From assembly GCA_937902125.1 (NCBI GenBank), contig CALDIB010000022.1, positions 1 through 30,217 on the forward strand: a DNA stretch of 30,217 bases, in the 5' to 3' direction. Under the pieces are notes generated by a model. The model saw nothing but the letters and a program-made list of their open reading frames with translations. It did no database searches and was not told the DNA's origin. The translations under genes were made by a program, and so were the position numbers. Shown one piece after another: positions 14,666 to 22,564 of this stretch. Each line of letters begins with the position of its first letter. The stretch's first letter is position 1. This DNA comes from an uncultured Treponema sp. Lineage in GTDB: Bacteria; Spirochaetota; Spirochaetia; Treponematales; Treponemataceae.

Positions 14666-16666
14666 TTAGGGCGATATTTTTCGCTTTTTTGTGTAATTGA
14701 TTGTCATGCTTATGGTCTTTTCAACTTCCATGGAGGCCTTTAGGTCAACGTCCCAAATAAAGGCGGCGACAAAAGTTTTGCTTTCGTTTTGAACTATGTC
14801 AGTGTCCATGTTGCGCCGCTGGATGTTGACGGGAAAGAAGGTGACGGCCGCCTCTTCGTTTGGGGTGAACATGAAGGACACGTTTGAGTTTAAGTCCGTG
14901 ATTTGAACCGCCGACGCGCGTTGAATCAAGCCGTCCTTGTTTTTTTTGCAGCAAGGCTCGGCGCTGCTTCCGCTTATGATTGTCTCGCCGGAAACAACTT
15001 CGATGTTGTAAGGCTTGTAGTTTGGATTGAGCAAGTTCAATTCCGCGAAGTTTGACTCAACGGCAAACTTTCCTTGAACTGTTATGGGGCCTTCGTTTTT
15101 TAGTATGTATTGAACCGTTATTCCGTTTGACTTGATTGTGTAGTTTTTCTTTAAAAGAATGGGCTGGTCCAAGGTTGAGAATTTTGTTTTTGCCTCAAGG
15201 TGAATTTCCTGCCTGGCGCTTGAGAACAAGGATTCCTTGTATCTTTTTGCGGAGAACATTCCGTTTCTGCAAGGCTCTCCCCTGCAATACTTTTTGGCTT
15301 CGTCGTCTTCAAACAAGTGGTCTACAAAAATGCCTCTAAAATAATTGTCGTCAAGGCCGTCGTATTTTTGCGAGCGCGAAATGTTGTCCGCGTAATTTCC
15401 GCTGGCCTTCATCACGTCCAACTCAAAAATCGAGCCTCCCTCGCTTCCGACGCAAACATTGAATTTTTCCAAACGGCAAACGTATTCCTTGAATCCGTCG
15501 CCGTTGTAGTCGTAACTGGTCAGCGACTCTTTAAAGGCTTCGCATTCTCGGACAAGGCGCTCGGCTTCGGTCAAGTTTTTGTAGGCGTTTTGTCTTTCTT
15601 TAAAGGCGGCCAGCTCGTTTTTGGAGCGGCAAATAAAGGCCTCTCCCCGTTGCGCGGCCAAAAGCTTTTCTCTGGCGGCGTTTTTTCTCATTTTGTCGCC
15701 GTGGCATTGGTTTACAAGCATGCTCACGTTCATCATTCTGTCAAAGAGAGAATGGCTTGTTTTGTAGACTTGCAAATAGTCGTAAATGTTTACGGGATAG
15801 CTGTTTTTTTGCTCCAAAGGCTCGTATGGCGCGAAGCACCAGCGCGCGATTTCTTTATTGATTCCAGAATGCACAAAGCGGGGAACATAGGCTTCTGACT
15901 CCTTCGCGCAATTGTAGGGCAAGTCCAAGGAGCAAGAGCCGTCGCCTTTGATTAACGAAAGGCTTTCCTGAATCCATTCTGAATCGAGCAAGGGCTTCAC
16001 GCTTTCAAGCTTGTATGAAACGCAAAGAGTCTTGTTCATTCCTGAAAACTCTGGCGATAGCTTTGACGCGCTTTTGCACGCGGCGGAAATTCTTGCGAAG
16101 TATTCGCTTGGCGACTCTCCTTCTTTTGCCGCAAGGCAGTAGTATACAGGAAGAATCAAGGTGGATTTTCCCAAGTTGTTCATGGCCAGCGGAAGGAAAA
16201 TGTTTTTGGCGTTGGGCAAAATGCTTGAGTCAAGCAAAACGTATTCTATGTTCGCCGCGTCCAAAGTTGAAAGAAGCGACGGATCCCAACTGTCGCAAAA
16301 AAGAGAGGCTCCTCTAGGCCTTTTTCCAAAATTCTGTCTGAGCGCCAGGGAAAGCTTGTCAATTTGCGCGGCGCGGTCTTGGGGAAAAATCAACGGAAAA
16401 ATCGGATTGTAGTATCCGCCGCCGATTATTTCTATTTGCTTTCTGGAAATGAGGTTTTTAATCAAGTCCAAAAATTCAGGGTTTTTCTTTTTAAAAAATT
16501 CGATTTGAGGGCCTGTAAAGTAAAACGAAAATTTCAAGTCGGGATTGGCGAACAAAAGGGTGCCCAAAGGCTTGTACACGCTTTTATAAGCCGCCTGGTA
16601 TGAAGAGTCGTCTTGAAATTCTGTAGAACTGCCTATGTATTCAAGGCAAAACCGATAATGTGACAT
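14666..16666 (-). CDS. GH57-like protein with DUF1926-type C-terminal domain, probable pseudoenzyme
   Basis: A 666-aa protein that reads as a relative of GH57 4-alpha-glucanotransferases and amylases. The first 300 residues follow the family barrel (for example FTGPQIEFFKKKNPEFLDLI and the IEI-GGGYYNPIFPLIFPQDR stretch). Residues 390-660 form a beta-rich DUF1926-like domain (GGSIFELD). The hallmark motifs are altered. The HQP site near residues 7-11 is absent and the EP pair of region 2 is NP (87-88). The nucleophile position holds Cys124 (FCDSWDP instead of a TERVW-like block), and the DDGEKFG-type acid/base block near 212-223 is not found. It has no signal peptide and is probably cytoplasmic. 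It ends the Rnf-like cluster, 7 bp after rnfB, and lacks a visible ribosome site. Fold call fairly sure; activity doubtful. Confidence 0.8.
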   Translation of the reverse strand: MSHYRFCLEYIGSSTEFQDDSSYQAAYKSVYKPLGTLLFANPDLKFSFYFTGPQIEFFKKKNPEFLDLIKNLISRKQIEIIGGGYYNPIFPLIFPQDRAAQIDKLSLALRQNFGKRPRGASLFCDSWDPSLLSTLDAANIEYVLLDSSILPNAKNIFLPLAMNNLGKSTLILPVYYCLAAKEGESPSEYFARISAACKSASKLSPEFSGMNKTLCVSYKLESVKPLLDSEWIQESLSLIKGDGSCSLDLPYNCAKESEAYVPRFVHSGINKEIARWCFAPYEPLEQKNSYPVNIYDYLQVYKTSHSLFDRMMNVSMLVNQCHGDKMRKNAAREKLLAAQRGEAFICRSKNELAAFKERQNAYKNLTEAERLVRECEAFKESLTSYDYNGDGFKEYVCRLEKFNVCVGSEGGSIFELDVMKASGNYADNISRSQKYDGLDDNYFRGIFVDHLFEDDEAKKYCRGEPCRNGMFSAKRYKESLFSSARQEIHLEAKTKFSTLDQPILLKKNYTIKSNGITVQYILKNEGPITVQGKFAVESNFAELNLLNPNYKPYNIEVVSGETIISGSSAEPCCKKNKDGLIQRASAVQITDLNSNVSFMFTPNEEAAVTFFPVNIQRRNMDTDIVQNESKTFVAAFIWDVDLKASMEVEKTISMTINYTKKRKISP

Positions 16667-16673
16667 TTTTACG

Positions 16674-17240
16674 CTAACTTAAGATTGTATACCATTTCTT
16701 CCAAAATTTAAAGTCCTTTTTGGCGGGAATTTCCATAATGCGCTCGCCTTCCACATCATTTTTGTATTGTATTGCCCTTTTGTTTCTTGGAAAAAGCTGG
16801 ATTAAGTTTTTTGGGCAGCTTTGGACGCATTGTCCGCATCCGCAACAAGCGTCGGTCACAATGGCCGTTCCGCCGTGAATCTCAATGGCCTCTTGAGGAC
16901 AGGCCGAAACGCAGTCTCCGTAGCCAATGCAGTCAAAGTTGTTTTCTGTGATCGAGCCAAAAAATGCCGCTATTACGGCGCAGTTGCGAAGGCCGTTGTA
17001 TTCCATCCGCTGGGATTTTGCTTTTTGCGGATTGCTTAGAACCACAGCCCTTTTGTCCGACATCGCAAGGTTGTTGTCAACTTGCCTGAATATGTAGCCT
17101 TTTTCCAGAGGCGAAAAAAGAAAGTCCGCGTTTTTCAGCAGCTGGTTTTTTACAGCTGGCAAGAAAATGTTCGCTATTGCGACGACAAAAAGCGCGATGA
17201 TTATTAAAAACAGTATCAATAAAAAGATCTTTAAAGCCAT
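16674..17240 (-). CDS. rnfB: RnfB-like ferredoxin subunit, shortened
   Basis: A membrane-anchored iron-sulfur protein of the Rnf complex, which in canonical systems passes electrons from ferredoxin to the membrane subunits. Of 188 aa, the first 26 form a membrane helix. The C-terminal part has one full 4Fe-4S motif (Cys132, 135, 138, 142). An incomplete second motif, CIGYGDCVSACP (Cys104, 110, 114), resembles the CLGYGDC form of RnfB; the usual Cys four residues before it is Asn100. The CGxCGxxxC domain normally found after the membrane helix is missing; the first cysteine is Cys87. It lies 1 bp after rnfA and is followed by the GH57-like gene. The assignment is firm by neighbourhood and motif form. 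Confidence 0.8.
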   Translation of the reverse strand: MALKIFLLILFLIIIALFVVAIANIFLPAVKNQLLKNADFLFSPLEKGYIFRQVDNNLAMSDKRAVVLSNPQKAKSQRMEYNGLRNCAVIAAFFGSITENNFDCIGYGDCVSACPQEAIEIHGGTAIVTDACCGCGQCVQSCPKNLIQLFPRNKRAIQYKNDVEGERIMEIPAKKDFKFWKKWYTILS

Positions 17241-17241
17241 T

Positions 17242-17799
17242 TTAAACGCCTGCGTTAATCCAAGAAATATTCAGCGCGAACAGCGCCATAGTTATGACAA
17301 CCATGCACAAAAAGACCGTCGTTTTTTGCTTGAACGAATCCATTCTTTTTGTCCTTGCAAGTTTGCTTGTAAAGGAGCGCAAAAGGGGAATCAATAGGCA
17401 ATAGCTTGCCAAGCAGCATACGCTGATTGCGATTGAATCAAGAAGGCTTTCTCCTTCGTTCAAGGCCAGCAAAACAGTCAAAAAAGAGATGGTGAATTCC
17501 GACGAGCTTTTTTTGCTTGTCAATTGAAATATGATTTCAAAGAAAACGCTGGTTCCGGTAAACAGCAAGAGCGCCGCCAAAGGATAAAGCTCCGCGAGGG
17601 AAAGGGGAACCAAAAGCAATTGGGATAGCGCTTTTGTTATGGAAACTGAAGTAAGGACGCAGCACAATGACTTGAAAGCCGTGAGAGCGATTCGCTTTCT
17701 GGAAAGGCTCGTTTCGGCGGCTTGCAAGGTTCCGATTCCATAAATCAGCGTCGCCGAGCAAAAGAAAATGTAAAAAAGGCAAGTGTCAATTATTCTCAT
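17242..17799 (-). CDS. rnfA: RnfA-like integral membrane subunit, divergent
   Basis: A 185-aa membrane protein with six hydrophobic segments, matching the RnfA/NqrE size and topology. In canonical RnfA/NqrE two half-membrane helices each carry a Cys that holds an intramembrane 2Fe-2S cluster. Here neither the N-terminal LGLCP-type block nor the mid-protein TNC block is recognisable. The start is the ATG at 17799 with a strong GGGGGGA ribosome site; an upstream TTG at 17820 is less likely. It overlaps the rnfE end by 14 bp. The RnfA label rests largely on order and topology, and it could be confused with RnfE. Confidence 0.65.
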   Translation of the reverse strand: MRIIDTCLFYIFFCSATLIYGIGTLQAAETSLSRKRIALTAFKSLCCVLTSVSITKALSQLLLVPLSLAELYPLAALLLFTGTSVFFEIIFQLTSKKSSSEFTISFLTVLLALNEGESLLDSIAISVCCLASYCLLIPLLRSFTSKLARTKRMDSFKQKTTVFLCMVVITMALFALNISWINAGV

Positions 17800-18397
17800 C
17801 CGCTCCCCCCGCGTTTTCAATCGCGTTCATTTTCATCTGAACCGCAAGCAAAAACGACATGCACAAAGTCAAAATAGCCAAGGCTCCCGGAACGGTGGCA
17901 AAAAACGAAAGAAAGGCCGTCTTGTCGGCGTTGAACAGCAAAGCCTCTTTTATTCCGTTGGGAATTGGAATCGTCACCGTTCCAAATCCAAATATGTCTC
18001 TTAGCAAAAAAAATGTCAGGGCAAAAGCGCTGAACCACATGGCGCTTTCCGCGTTTTTAGAAACGGAGCCTCCATGTTCCGAAAAAACGCTTCCCAGCAA
18101 ATATACCGAAAGCGCCGGAATGTAAACGCAAAAACTTAAGGTCAAGGCCAAGACCGGAGAGAACAAAACTAAAATCTGTTTGAATAAGGCCGCCATGAAA
18201 ACAATGAACGAAAGGGTCAGTATGTCGCAAAGGCCGCCCATATCAAATTTTTTTATAAAAGACTGAAAAAAGCTTCCGGCCGCCATAAGCAAATTGATTT
18301 CTATGATTAAAGGAAGTCCGTAAGCCAAGCGTCCCGGCGCGGCGGCCAAAAGCGCGAACGAGGCGGCGATAAAAACAAAGTAAAGGTTCTTTTTCAT
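17786..18397 (-). CDS. rnfE: RnfE-like integral membrane subunit, divergent
   Basis: A 203-aa membrane protein with about six helices. The RDIFGFGTV block near residue 133 matches the REI-G-G-TL block of RnfE/NqrD. The SFCVYIPALSVYLLG stretch aligns with the IFIPLIVVNCIILG region of the family, but the NC pair is replaced by SV. The N-terminal LLGLCP-type Cys is also absent (ALLAAAP instead). The intramembrane 2Fe-2S ligands therefore seem lost. Its ATG overlaps the rnfG stop by 4 bp. In a canonical complex it would pair with RnfA inside the membrane. Confidence 0.7.
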   Translation of the reverse strand: MKKNLYFVFIAASFALLAAAPGRLAYGLPLIIEINLLMAAGSFFQSFIKKFDMGGLCDILTLSFIVFMAALFKQILVLFSPVLALTLSFCVYIPALSVYLLGSVFSEHGGSVSKNAESAMWFSAFALTFFLLRDIFGFGTVTIPIPNGIKEALLFNADKTAFLSFFATVPGALAILTLCMSFLLAVQMKMNAIENAGGADENN

Positions 18398-18864
18398 TTT
18401 GACTCCTCCGCTTGGGCGGCCTTGTTTATAAGGCTGTCTGCTATTTGGGTCCAGTAGTCAAGCTGGCGGCTGAATTTGCTCCGTTCAAATTCTTTTGCCA
18501 AGGAGCTGTTGAAATAGGCGGCGCCGCAAAAGGCCGTCTTTCCGTCTTGACAAACAAAGACCGCCGGTTGAGGCCCCAAATGCGTCGCGATTCTCATTAT
18601 AAGCGCGAATGATTTTTTTGACGGCGATTTTTTGTTGACAAGTTCGAAGCAAGCGGCGCTCACGCTGAAATTGGAATCGATGGGAATCATTTTTCCGCAC
18701 TGCCATTCGCTTGCGGGAAGAACCTGCTCCACAGCGCTTCTAAGTCCGTTCTCCCAGTTTTTTCTTCCCAAAACCACAAAGGCCGACAATATTAAGAATA
18801 AGGCCAAAACAAGTCCTGCAAAAACGCCGGACTGCAACAATTGTTTTTTCGCGCTCTCGTTCAT
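18394..18864 (-). CDS. rnfG: RnfG-like membrane-anchored subunit without a visible flavin site
   Basis: A 156-aa protein with one N-terminal membrane helix (about residues 13-33) and a periplasmic domain, placed exactly where rnfG normally lies (between rnfD and rnfE, with ATGA overlaps on both sides). Canonical RnfG carries covalently bound FMN on a Thr in an SGATxT motif near the C terminus. No such motif is present. The nearest strings are CGAAYF (about residue 113) and WTQIADSLINKA near the end, which has the shape of the helix around the usual motif but not its residues. The protein is shorter than typical RnfG (about 200 aa). The name is based mainly on context. Confidence 0.6.
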   Translation of the reverse strand: MNESAKKQLLQSGVFAGLVLALFLILSAFVVLGRKNWENGLRSAVEQVLPASEWQCGKMIPIDSNFSVSAACFELVNKKSPSKKSFALIMRIATHLGPQPAVFVCQDGKTAFCGAAYFNSSLAKEFERSKFSRQLDYWTQIADSLINKAAQAEESK

Positions 18865-19907
18865 CGCTCGCCCTCCCCTAATTTATCGGCCAAAAGCGCC
18901 GAAAGTTTTTTACGGACGCTTCTTGACTCCGCCTCCTGAATGGCTGGGGAAATTATGTTCATGAACAAAACCGTGGCGACGGCTCCAATGGGCGAAGTTC
19001 CTGTTCCGCAGAAGACAAACGCCAAAACGCCGCCGATAGCCGCGTAGAGGATTTTTGCCCAATCCGAGCATGGAACGGTTCCCGGCCACTGGATAAGGAA
19101 AAAGGCCGCGAATAAAATTCCGCTGGAAAGAAAGGCCAAAAGCAAGTCGCCGTCCCTAGCTCCTCCGCCTGTCCAAAGGGGCGACGCGAAGCGAACCAAA
19201 AGCCCATACACAAGGAGGAACACGCAAGGAATTCGCGCGGACGCATAGTCAAAGGCAATGAAAAAGATGGATGCTGCCAAGGTCCAAAAGGTGAACCTAA
19301 AGGCGGGAATGGCGGCGTGGTTGTCCCAAAAAAGCGAAACGTATCCGTTTGGTATTGAGACGCCAAAGAGGCTGAAAACCGTGTCGTTCAAAAACAACGT
19401 TATCTTTTCGTCGGCGCCGTTTGTCAAAAGCGCTCCGTCAATCAAATTGAGGGACGGATTTTTTGCCAGAAGGTCGGCTCCAAAAACCGTGAACGAGCCA
19501 AAGAAGGATTGGCCGGCAAACCAAGCGCCCATGACGGCGATGGCGATTGGATTGAGCCACGAGCTTCCCGAAGAGCCGAAAATGGATTTTGACATGAACA
19601 AAAAGAAGAACGTGATTAAGAAGGCGCTCGCCGCGGGAAAATCAGGAGGAAAAAAGAGGCCTATGATTGTTCCCGCCAAAAGCGCGTAGGCGGCGGAAAG
19701 ACTTTTGCCGTTCTTTTTTGTCAAGCTTGAGGCCTCGCTTGCCAAAGCTCCCAAAACCGCCGCCAAAACCAGCGCGAGGGACTTGTAGCTTCCGCTTAAA
19801 AAAAGCATGGCTATTTGAGGCGTTAGGGCGCACCAAAAGAAAAGAATTTTTAGCGGCGCGACTTTTGAAAAACTGGTGAAAGGCGCCAAAGTGACTTTGC
19901 TATCCAT
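18861..19907 (-). CDS. rnfD: RnfD-like integral membrane subunit
   Basis: A 348-aa membrane protein of the RnfD/NqrB type with about ten helices. Family blocks are seen at GSSGSSWLNPIAIAVMG (about residues 111-127) and in the C-terminal helices (FCGTGTSPIGAVATVLFMNI). Canonical RnfD carries covalent FMN on an SGAT-type Thr in a loop after the first half of the helices. Here that loop reads IDGALLTNGADE (about 156-167), where DGALLT is only a partial match. The protein is otherwise of normal length. It overlaps rnfC by 8 bp and rnfG by 4 bp, so it belongs to the same operon. Confidence 0.8.
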   Translation of the reverse strand: MDSKVTLAPFTSFSKVAPLKILFFWCALTPQIAMLFLSGSYKSLALVLAAVLGALASEASSLTKKNGKSLSAAYALLAGTIIGLFFPPDFPAASAFLITFFFLFMSKSIFGSSGSSWLNPIAIAVMGAWFAGQSFFGSFTVFGADLLAKNPSLNLIDGALLTNGADEKITLFLNDTVFSLFGVSIPNGYVSLFWDNHAAIPAFRFTFWTLAASIFFIAFDYASARIPCVFLLVYGLLVRFASPLWTGGGARDGDLLLAFLSSGILFAAFFLIQWPGTVPCSDWAKILYAAIGGVLAFVFCGTGTSPIGAVATVLFMNIISPAIQEAESRSVRKKLSALLADKLGEGER

Positions 19908-21213
19908 TGTTTTGCCTGTCCTTTAAAATTTTTACGGTCTCAGCCAAAGGAAGTTTTGTCGGACACACCGAATTGCAAACTCCGCATTCAACGCACAAAA
20001 GGCTTGATCTTATGAAATCTTGGGGAACCTTGATTCTTTTTATCAAGTGGGCGAAGATCGCGTTTGGATAAATCTTGGCCGGACAAGCGCGGGAGCACTT
20101 GCCGCAGTCAAAGCAAAAGGCGCTTGAGTAGTCGGCCAAATCAGTCTTGCTTGTGAAGGCGACGCTTTTGACCCATTTTGCCACCGGTGTGTCCAATGAC
20201 GGAACGGAGAATCCGTTCAAGTGGCCGTTGACGATTATTTTTCCGATTGTTTTTTCCTCAAGTCCAAGCTGTTCCGCCAGCGTTCTAAAGCTGCTTCCGA
20301 CGCAAACTTTTAGGACGGCGCCGGACTTTAGGCAGTCTCCCCAAACATGGACAAAAACGCGCTCCACAGGAACGTTGTATACCAACGAATCCGCCAAAAC
20401 CGCAAGGGTTGTGGCGTCAACAAAAAGGGAGTTTCGGATGACATCCCGTTCCTTTTCTTGTGACTTGGAAAATTTTATGTAGCGCCCGGCCAAGGATTCC
20501 TTGACTCCAACCGGATACTCGCGGGTGTCAAAGGGAATGACAAAAAGTTCGGCGCCGTTTTTTTCTACATCAGGCCTAAGCGCCAAAATTTTCGCTTGAA
20601 AGGCCGCGTCCTTTTTGCAGGCAAAAATGATTTCTGCAGGGCCAAGCGCTTTGACCGCGACCTCAAGGCCCAGCTGTATTTTGTCAAAGGCGGACTGGGT
20701 CAAAACGCTGTCTGTCTGGCAAGAAGGATCTTCGTCAAACAGGCGGACAAAAAGCCTTGGCGCTCCGCTTTTTTGCGCGTCCTTGATGTCGGCCGAAAGG
20801 GAGCGGCCGTTTCTCATTGAGAATGTGTTGATTACGCCCAAGGCGCTTATTCTGTTTGTGATTGACGGGCCTCCCCAAGAAAGCCAGTCGAAGCTCTTGA
20901 GTTTTTTTCCGATGTGGGAAAAGCGGCCGCTAAGCTTTATTTCCACGCCCTTTCCATAACGGCCGTCAGGCTCGGAGCAGTTCTTTATTCCCAAGACGAT
21001 TCCAGGAATGGACGAGTGTATTTTCGCCGACTCGCTTCCAGCGGAGTCTTCGGCTATCACCTGCCCTTCCTGGACTTTGTCGCCTGCCTTTACCAAGGGC
21101 GCGCAAACCACACCCGTTTCCTGCTTTAGCGGAATCAAAACCGTTCTGGGCAAAAACGCCGTGGCTACGGACTGAACCAAGTCCTTTTTTTTCAACACAA
21201 AATCAGGAAACAT
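19900..21213 (-). CDS. rnfC: RnfC-like peripheral subunit with two 4Fe-4S motifs
   Basis: RnfC is normally the NADH/flavin-binding subunit of Rnf on the cytoplasmic side. The 437-aa protein has the N-terminal barrel-sandwich region (about 25-95), a degenerate central domain, a SLBB-like part and two ferredoxin motifs at the end: Cys367, 370, 373, 377 and Cys407, 410, 413, 417. The central domain lacks the family's GGxGFPT nucleotide-binding block (WGGPSITNR at about 113-121 instead). It also lacks the NGAECEPY block (RLFDEDPSC at about 157-165). ATG start with a GGGGAAA ribosome site; it overlaps the upstream 452-aa gene by 11 bp. The family assignment is clear, but NADH use is doubtful. Confidence 0.88.
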   Translation of the reverse strand: MFPDFVLKKKDLVQSVATAFLPRTVLIPLKQETGVVCAPLVKAGDKVQEGQVIAEDSAGSESAKIHSSIPGIVLGIKNCSEPDGRYGKGVEIKLSGRFSHIGKKLKSFDWLSWGGPSITNRISALGVINTFSMRNGRSLSADIKDAQKSGAPRLFVRLFDEDPSCQTDSVLTQSAFDKIQLGLEVAVKALGPAEIIFACKKDAAFQAKILALRPDVEKNGAELFVIPFDTREYPVGVKESLAGRYIKFSKSQEKERDVIRNSLFVDATTLAVLADSLVYNVPVERVFVHVWGDCLKSGAVLKVCVGSSFRTLAEQLGLEEKTIGKIIVNGHLNGFSVPSLDTPVAKWVKSVAFTSKTDLADYSSAFCFDCGKCSRACPAKIYPNAIFAHLIKRIKVPQDFIRSSLLCVECGVCNSVCPTKLPLAETVKILKDRQNNG

Positions 21214-22561
21214 ATTTTCCCCGTTTCAAAGCAAAAATATAATAGAGCGCCGCAAAAAGCGACGGCAACATGGCTAAAATCAAGGCGGCCGCGACGCCGA
21301 ATCCGGCGTTTTCCCCTCCGCCGGAAGTATAGCGTACGGAGAATCTTTTTCCTTGGGCCTTCCAAAGTTTTTCTACGGGAGCCCTTTCAAAAAGATCCAA
21401 TTGGGCCAAGGCCTCTTTTCTAAAAGCCTTGTCGTATGAGCGGACAAACTCCGTTTGGCTTTTAATTCCGTCTGGCGTTTTTGTGTAATGAACCATTTCC
21501 ACTTTGTCGCCTTCCGCCGGAATCTCAGAGCTCTTTTTGTTGAGCGTCCTGTAAGGGGCCGCCAAGGCGTTCCATTTGACGGCGTAATAGTCGTCCAAAT
21601 TTGGAAAGTCGCGCTCCCCCTCATTATACTCTGTCGGGGCGGGAAAAAACAAGCCCTTTTCGCTTGACGAAGGGACTAAATCGCTTCCAAGCAAAAGGAG
21701 GATGAACAAGGCGAAAATTCCCAGCGCCGAAAATGCGGAGCGGCGGACGCTTTGGACGCTCAAGGCTCCCATTCGCTTTGCGCTCCGTATGAACACCGGC
21801 AAAAAGCGCTCTTTTTTTTCGCTTATGATTTGCCAATTGAAGAGCGCCAAAAGAAGGCAAAACGCGCAGGCGGCGCTCAGCAAAAAATAAAGCGGCCGCG
21901 CCCCTCCCGCCGCAATTGAAAGCAAAAAGGCCGCCGACATAAAAAGAACCGCAAAAGGGTTTTTTGCCGCGCAAGAAACCCAGCCCTTTCTGCGCCACAT
22001 TTTTTGCGCCAAAAAAAAGGCGTAAAGTTCAAGGCAAACCGCGGCGGCCGCGGCGTAAAAGGGATTGCAAAAAGCGAAAAAAAGCGCCGGAGCGGAAGCG
22101 GCGGCGAACACCGCCTTGTTTTCCGCAAAGGCGAAAAAAGCTGCGAAGACCAGAACGCAGACAAGGGGCGCGACATAAGGAAAGGCCGCCCTGCTTCCCA
22201 AAACGGCGTCGATGTGAAGGCGGCTTTGAAGGATTCTCGCGGCCGTTTGAGCGCCCCTTGCGTTTGAGTCCGGTATGTAGTAAATCTTGTAGCCCTTGTT
22301 TTTGTCGTAAAAATACTTGAGCCTCGCGCTTTCGTATCCGCCGAAAAAGACTTGCTCTTGGCTTTCAAGCGCGATGTAGTCTCCGCATCCCCCTTCGGAC
22401 AAAACTCCGTTGACCGCTTTTTCGTCGGCGGCGGCCGGAACGCTTAATGTGGTGTAGCCCTTCCAAAGTTTTGACGAGGGGGCGCTTTTGAGAAGGAAAA
22501 TTGCGAGCGACAAGGCAAGGGCGCCAAAGGCGGGCGCGGCCAGTTTTTTCAAGAGTTCCAT
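21203..22561 (-). CDS. Unrecognised polytopic membrane protein (452 aa)
   Basis: I do not recognise a family. The protein has a signal-anchor-like N terminus (about residues 8-25) and a soluble section (about 30-125). A block of roughly six to eight hydrophobic helices rich in Ala and Phe follows (about 127-300), then a second soluble section (about 300-415) and a final helix (about 420-443). Both soluble sections are probably on the outside of the inner membrane. No catalytic motif or cysteine cluster is visible. It starts 3 bp after the DUF212 gene and overlaps rnfC by 11 bp, so it is made together with the Rnf-like complex and may be an accessory or extra subunit. That role is inference from position. 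Confidence 0.75.
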   Translation of the reverse strand: MELLKKLAAPAFGALALSLAIFLLKSAPSSKLWKGYTTLSVPAAADEKAVNGVLSEGGCGDYIALESQEQVFFGGYESARLKYFYDKNKGYKIYYIPDSNARGAQTAARILQSRLHIDAVLGSRAAFPYVAPLVCVLVFAAFFAFAENKAVFAAASAPALFFAFCNPFYAAAAAVCLELYAFFLAQKMWRRKGWVSCAAKNPFAVLFMSAAFLLSIAAGGARPLYFLLSAACAFCLLLALFNWQIISEKKERFLPVFIRSAKRMGALSVQSVRRSAFSALGIFALFILLLLGSDLVPSSSEKGLFFPAPTEYNEGERDFPNLDDYYAVKWNALAAPYRTLNKKSSEIPAEGDKVEMVHYTKTPDGIKSQTEFVRSYDKAFRKEALAQLDLFERAPVEKLWKAQGKRFSVRYTSGGGENAGFGVAAALILAMLPSLFAALYYIFALKRGKYVS

Positions 22562-22564
22562 AAA

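Noticed and set aside
15317..15898. 193-codon open frame antisense to the GH57-like gene
   Set aside because: No ribosome site or recognisable domain; a shadow of the coding strand.
21877..22368. Basic open frames on both strands within the 452-aa membrane protein gene
   Set aside because: Arg/Lys-rich low-complexity translations typical of wrong frames; the hydrophobic frame has proper operon spacing on both sides.
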